NCBI GenBank assembly: GCA_000442125.1
Contig: KE546969.1
Span: forward strand, 1,674,001 to 1,738,000
Origin: Opeltia flavorubescens
Lineage: Eukaryota > Ascomycota > Lecanoromycetes > Teloschistales > Teloschistaceae
DNA: 64,000 nucleotides
Direction: 5' to 3'
Shown one piece after another: positions 59,371 through 64,000 of the stretch; position 1 is the first letter of the stretch; the number at the start of each line of letters is the position of its first letter. The position numbers and the translations under genes are program-made. Below the pieces are notes generated by a model that worked only from the letters and a program-made list of their open reading frames with translations, did not search any database and was not told the DNA's origin.

Positions 59371-59834
59371 TTTTGTTGGGTTTGTGGTTGGGGGGGGGGG
59401 GGAATTGATTATTGTCTAGAAGGAGTGTGTATCGAGTCTATTTATTGGGTTTTATAACTTCCCCATGAGACTACACATGCGTGCATATTCCTGAGCGGGG
59501 TAAGGTAAGTCATTCTGCATCCTCAGTCTCCTTCGCCAGTGGTGCGCTTCTGACTCCATCTGCAATACATCCCGAGACTTTGATGAATAAGGAAAAGGAA
59601 AACTACATTTTTAGGATTATGTGATGATAGCTAGCTAAGTCTACGATAGATATTTTGAATATGTTAGTATATTATTTTTCGTAAGCCATTGATCGTTCAA
59701 TATATATCTCTTGAACGCCAATGGGGTATCTGATTCCATGAAACTAAGATGCAAGAACGCCTTCCACGATGCCCGAGACTGCCAACAACTCCATATCATA
59801 TATCGAGGTTTCATGTCACGTGACGTAAGCCTCT
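59371..59834. other. Intergenic with a 13-nt G run
   Basis: A run of 13 G (59390-59402) lies about 20 bp upstream of the GXWXG gene start (C run on the coding strand). Otherwise nothing seen. Confidence 0.5.
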
Positions 59835-62563
<2,729 letters not shown>

Positions 62564-63383
62564 GGTGTGTCGAGGTGGGTGTGTGAACGCGAGCTTTGCG
62601 AAAGTTGTGAAGAGGAGTAGGCTCAATAAGGATCGCCGGGGATAATGGGCGTCTTTGCATCAAGGTACGATCTGCCAGCTGAAAATTGCCGAATTAGTCA
62701 GTATCCCACGAATAAAGTTCGATCCTGGGGGATCTAACGAAGCTTGAAATACTTACAATGACTGACCTCAGCACAACACAGCTCAACAACAGATTTGAGG
62801 CTGATGACGGAGATTATGAAGCTTGGTGTGTAAATGGTATTGTTTGTCGCGGGGCCCTCAAATGCAACACGCTTTACTAGCCACGGCCATCCAATTGCAT
62901 GAAATGTCAACGACAGCTTTATGTTACTAGCACGATCATAAAAGCCAATGCCGGATAAGATTTCAATGAATTGGCGAGAGTGGTGGTGTCTTGAAAGAGT
63001 CATGGAATAGTAAAGCTTCTGTGTGTGGACGTCACAGATCTGCACTAGCGGAGATGTCAAAGCTTTTTATAGGCGATGAATCCTTCCGAAATCTATGCTT
63101 TGCATTATTAACGACTTGATGGTGCATCTTAAAACCACTATCAATTCGCATATGGCCAGTGCTGTGTCAGAAAGAAGTGTTTCAGGGGACGAGAATCATT
63201 CGAGTTCTTTCCAAGACAGCTTCAATTAATCCGCGCCAAAACAAGAAGACCACCGTCCTTCAAGCTTCAACCATCATCCAGTCCTTGATCGCAACTAAAA
63301 TACACAAGGATTCAAGCAATGTCGCATTCGCTAGACGGTCTCCAACCCACAGTTTCGATATGCCGAAGTTTCGAAACGAGTCC
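62564..63383. promoter_or_regulatory. Upstream region of SNF1
   Basis: About 0.8 kb with no gene recognised. It contains the presumed SNF1 promoter and the 3' flank of the Gag-like frame. Confidence 0.4.
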
Positions 63384-64000
63384 TTAAAGACGTCTTTTAT
63401 TATTGTTAGGAGCCTGCCAACGTTTCTGCCTCTTAGGTGCCCGTTCACTATCCTCTGCCCCTTGTCTCATCTGTTTGTCAGGACATTGCCCTGCCATGTG
63501 GCCGTGTCTTCCACATTCATAGCAGCAACTCTCTTCCTTCCGTCTCTTTTTCTCCCCCTCAGATACCAACCCACTCGGCTTACCAATCTCAGGATTGGAA
63601 GTGGAGCTACCTTGGTAATCGGCACGCCTCTTGACACCTTGGATTCCCTCTGAAGGTCTGTCCACTGGATATCGACCAAGCATTTGTACGGGCTCCTCCT
63701 TCTGTTCGTCGTAGTCATCATGTTCGTATTGTTCTCTCACAGTTTGTTCGGTGTACCCGTAATCATCAGGAGTCGCGTGTTGTTGTGCGCTATTATCGAG
63801 TAGCATTCGTGATGAGGAGGGACGCCTTCGTCCAAGATTTCGTTCAATGACAATCGCTACCTCGTTGAGCGCTGCATGGGAGGTTGGTTGGATTATCTGC
63901 ATGCTGAGAGCTTCCTTGATTGGGTCCAACAACCCGGCCTTGACTCGATAGAAGACCATTGGCCCATGTAAGTCCCACGGGATGTCCGTCAATTGGTCGA
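63384..64000 (-). mobile_element. Gag-like zinc-knuckle fossil, Ty3/Gypsy-type, cut by window edge
   Basis: An open frame enters from the right edge and ends at 63384, with about 200 visible residues. Its first part ('MVFYRVKAGLLDPIKEAL', then 'ALNEVAIVIERNLGRRR') resembles the C-terminal part of a Ty3/Gypsy LTR-retrotransposon Gag. A CCHC knuckle ('CYECGRHGHMAGQC') and a basic tail follow. The visible part looks whole. No protease, reverse transcriptase or integrase sequence follows on the strand in the 800 bp before SNF1, and no terminal repeat is visible. It may be a truncated old element or a Gag-derived host gene. The rest lies outside the window. Confidence 0.5.

Overview
The window is nuclear DNA of a filamentous ascomycete (Pezizomycotina). 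The signs are short introns (about 47-75 nt) with GTAAGT/GTATGT-like donors and CTAAC/CTAAT-like branch sites close to the acceptor, dense genes on both strands, and fungal families (Slt2 and Snf1 kinases, FLC/TRP-like channel, ORM, HAS1, TENA, U1-C). A leotiomycete-like lineage is possible, but that is only an impression. Several single N bases (795, 21213, 21233, 21236, 24456, 42644, 52759, 54008, 57022) mark unresolved positions in a draft assembly.

Region 1-11.9 kb is accessory in character. An intact divergent pair (a small-molecule methyltransferase on minus, a polytopic membrane protein on plus) is followed by a second, decayed copy of the same divergent pair. A weak hypothetical gene comes after it. 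Region 11.9-16 kb holds a sulfotransferase-like/HAD fusion protein, an Elf1-type transcription elongation factor and an unrecognised protein.

Region 16.7-26.6 kb has the cell-wall-integrity MAP kinase Slt2 (five exons), an FHA-domain protein with a hydrophobic tail, a small Cys-rich protein and a four-helix membrane protein. Region 27.4-36.1 kb holds a 1719-residue disordered protein and the ribosome-biogenesis helicase HAS1. Region 36.9-51 kb is a packed housekeeping block: TENA/THI-4 protein, FLC-family TRP-like channel, NDUFAF2-like complex I assembly factor, calponin-homology protein, U1 snRNP protein C, an RRM plus five-zinc-knuckle (Air-like) protein and ORM. Region 51.2-62.6 kb holds a 1407-residue scaffold-like protein with a repeated short motif, an MFS transporter, a GXWXG/DUF4334 protein and the Snf1 kinase. 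A Gag-like zinc-knuckle frame runs off the right edge.

The genes are independent eukaryotic units, not operons. Shared themes are stress and nutrient signalling (Slt2, Snf1, FHA), RNA processing (HAS1, U1-C, Air-like, Elf1) and membrane biology (FLC, ORM, MFS). The most striking observation is that the U1-C gene can be read as a conserved protein only if its first intron is of AT-AC type and is followed by a 6-nt microexon.
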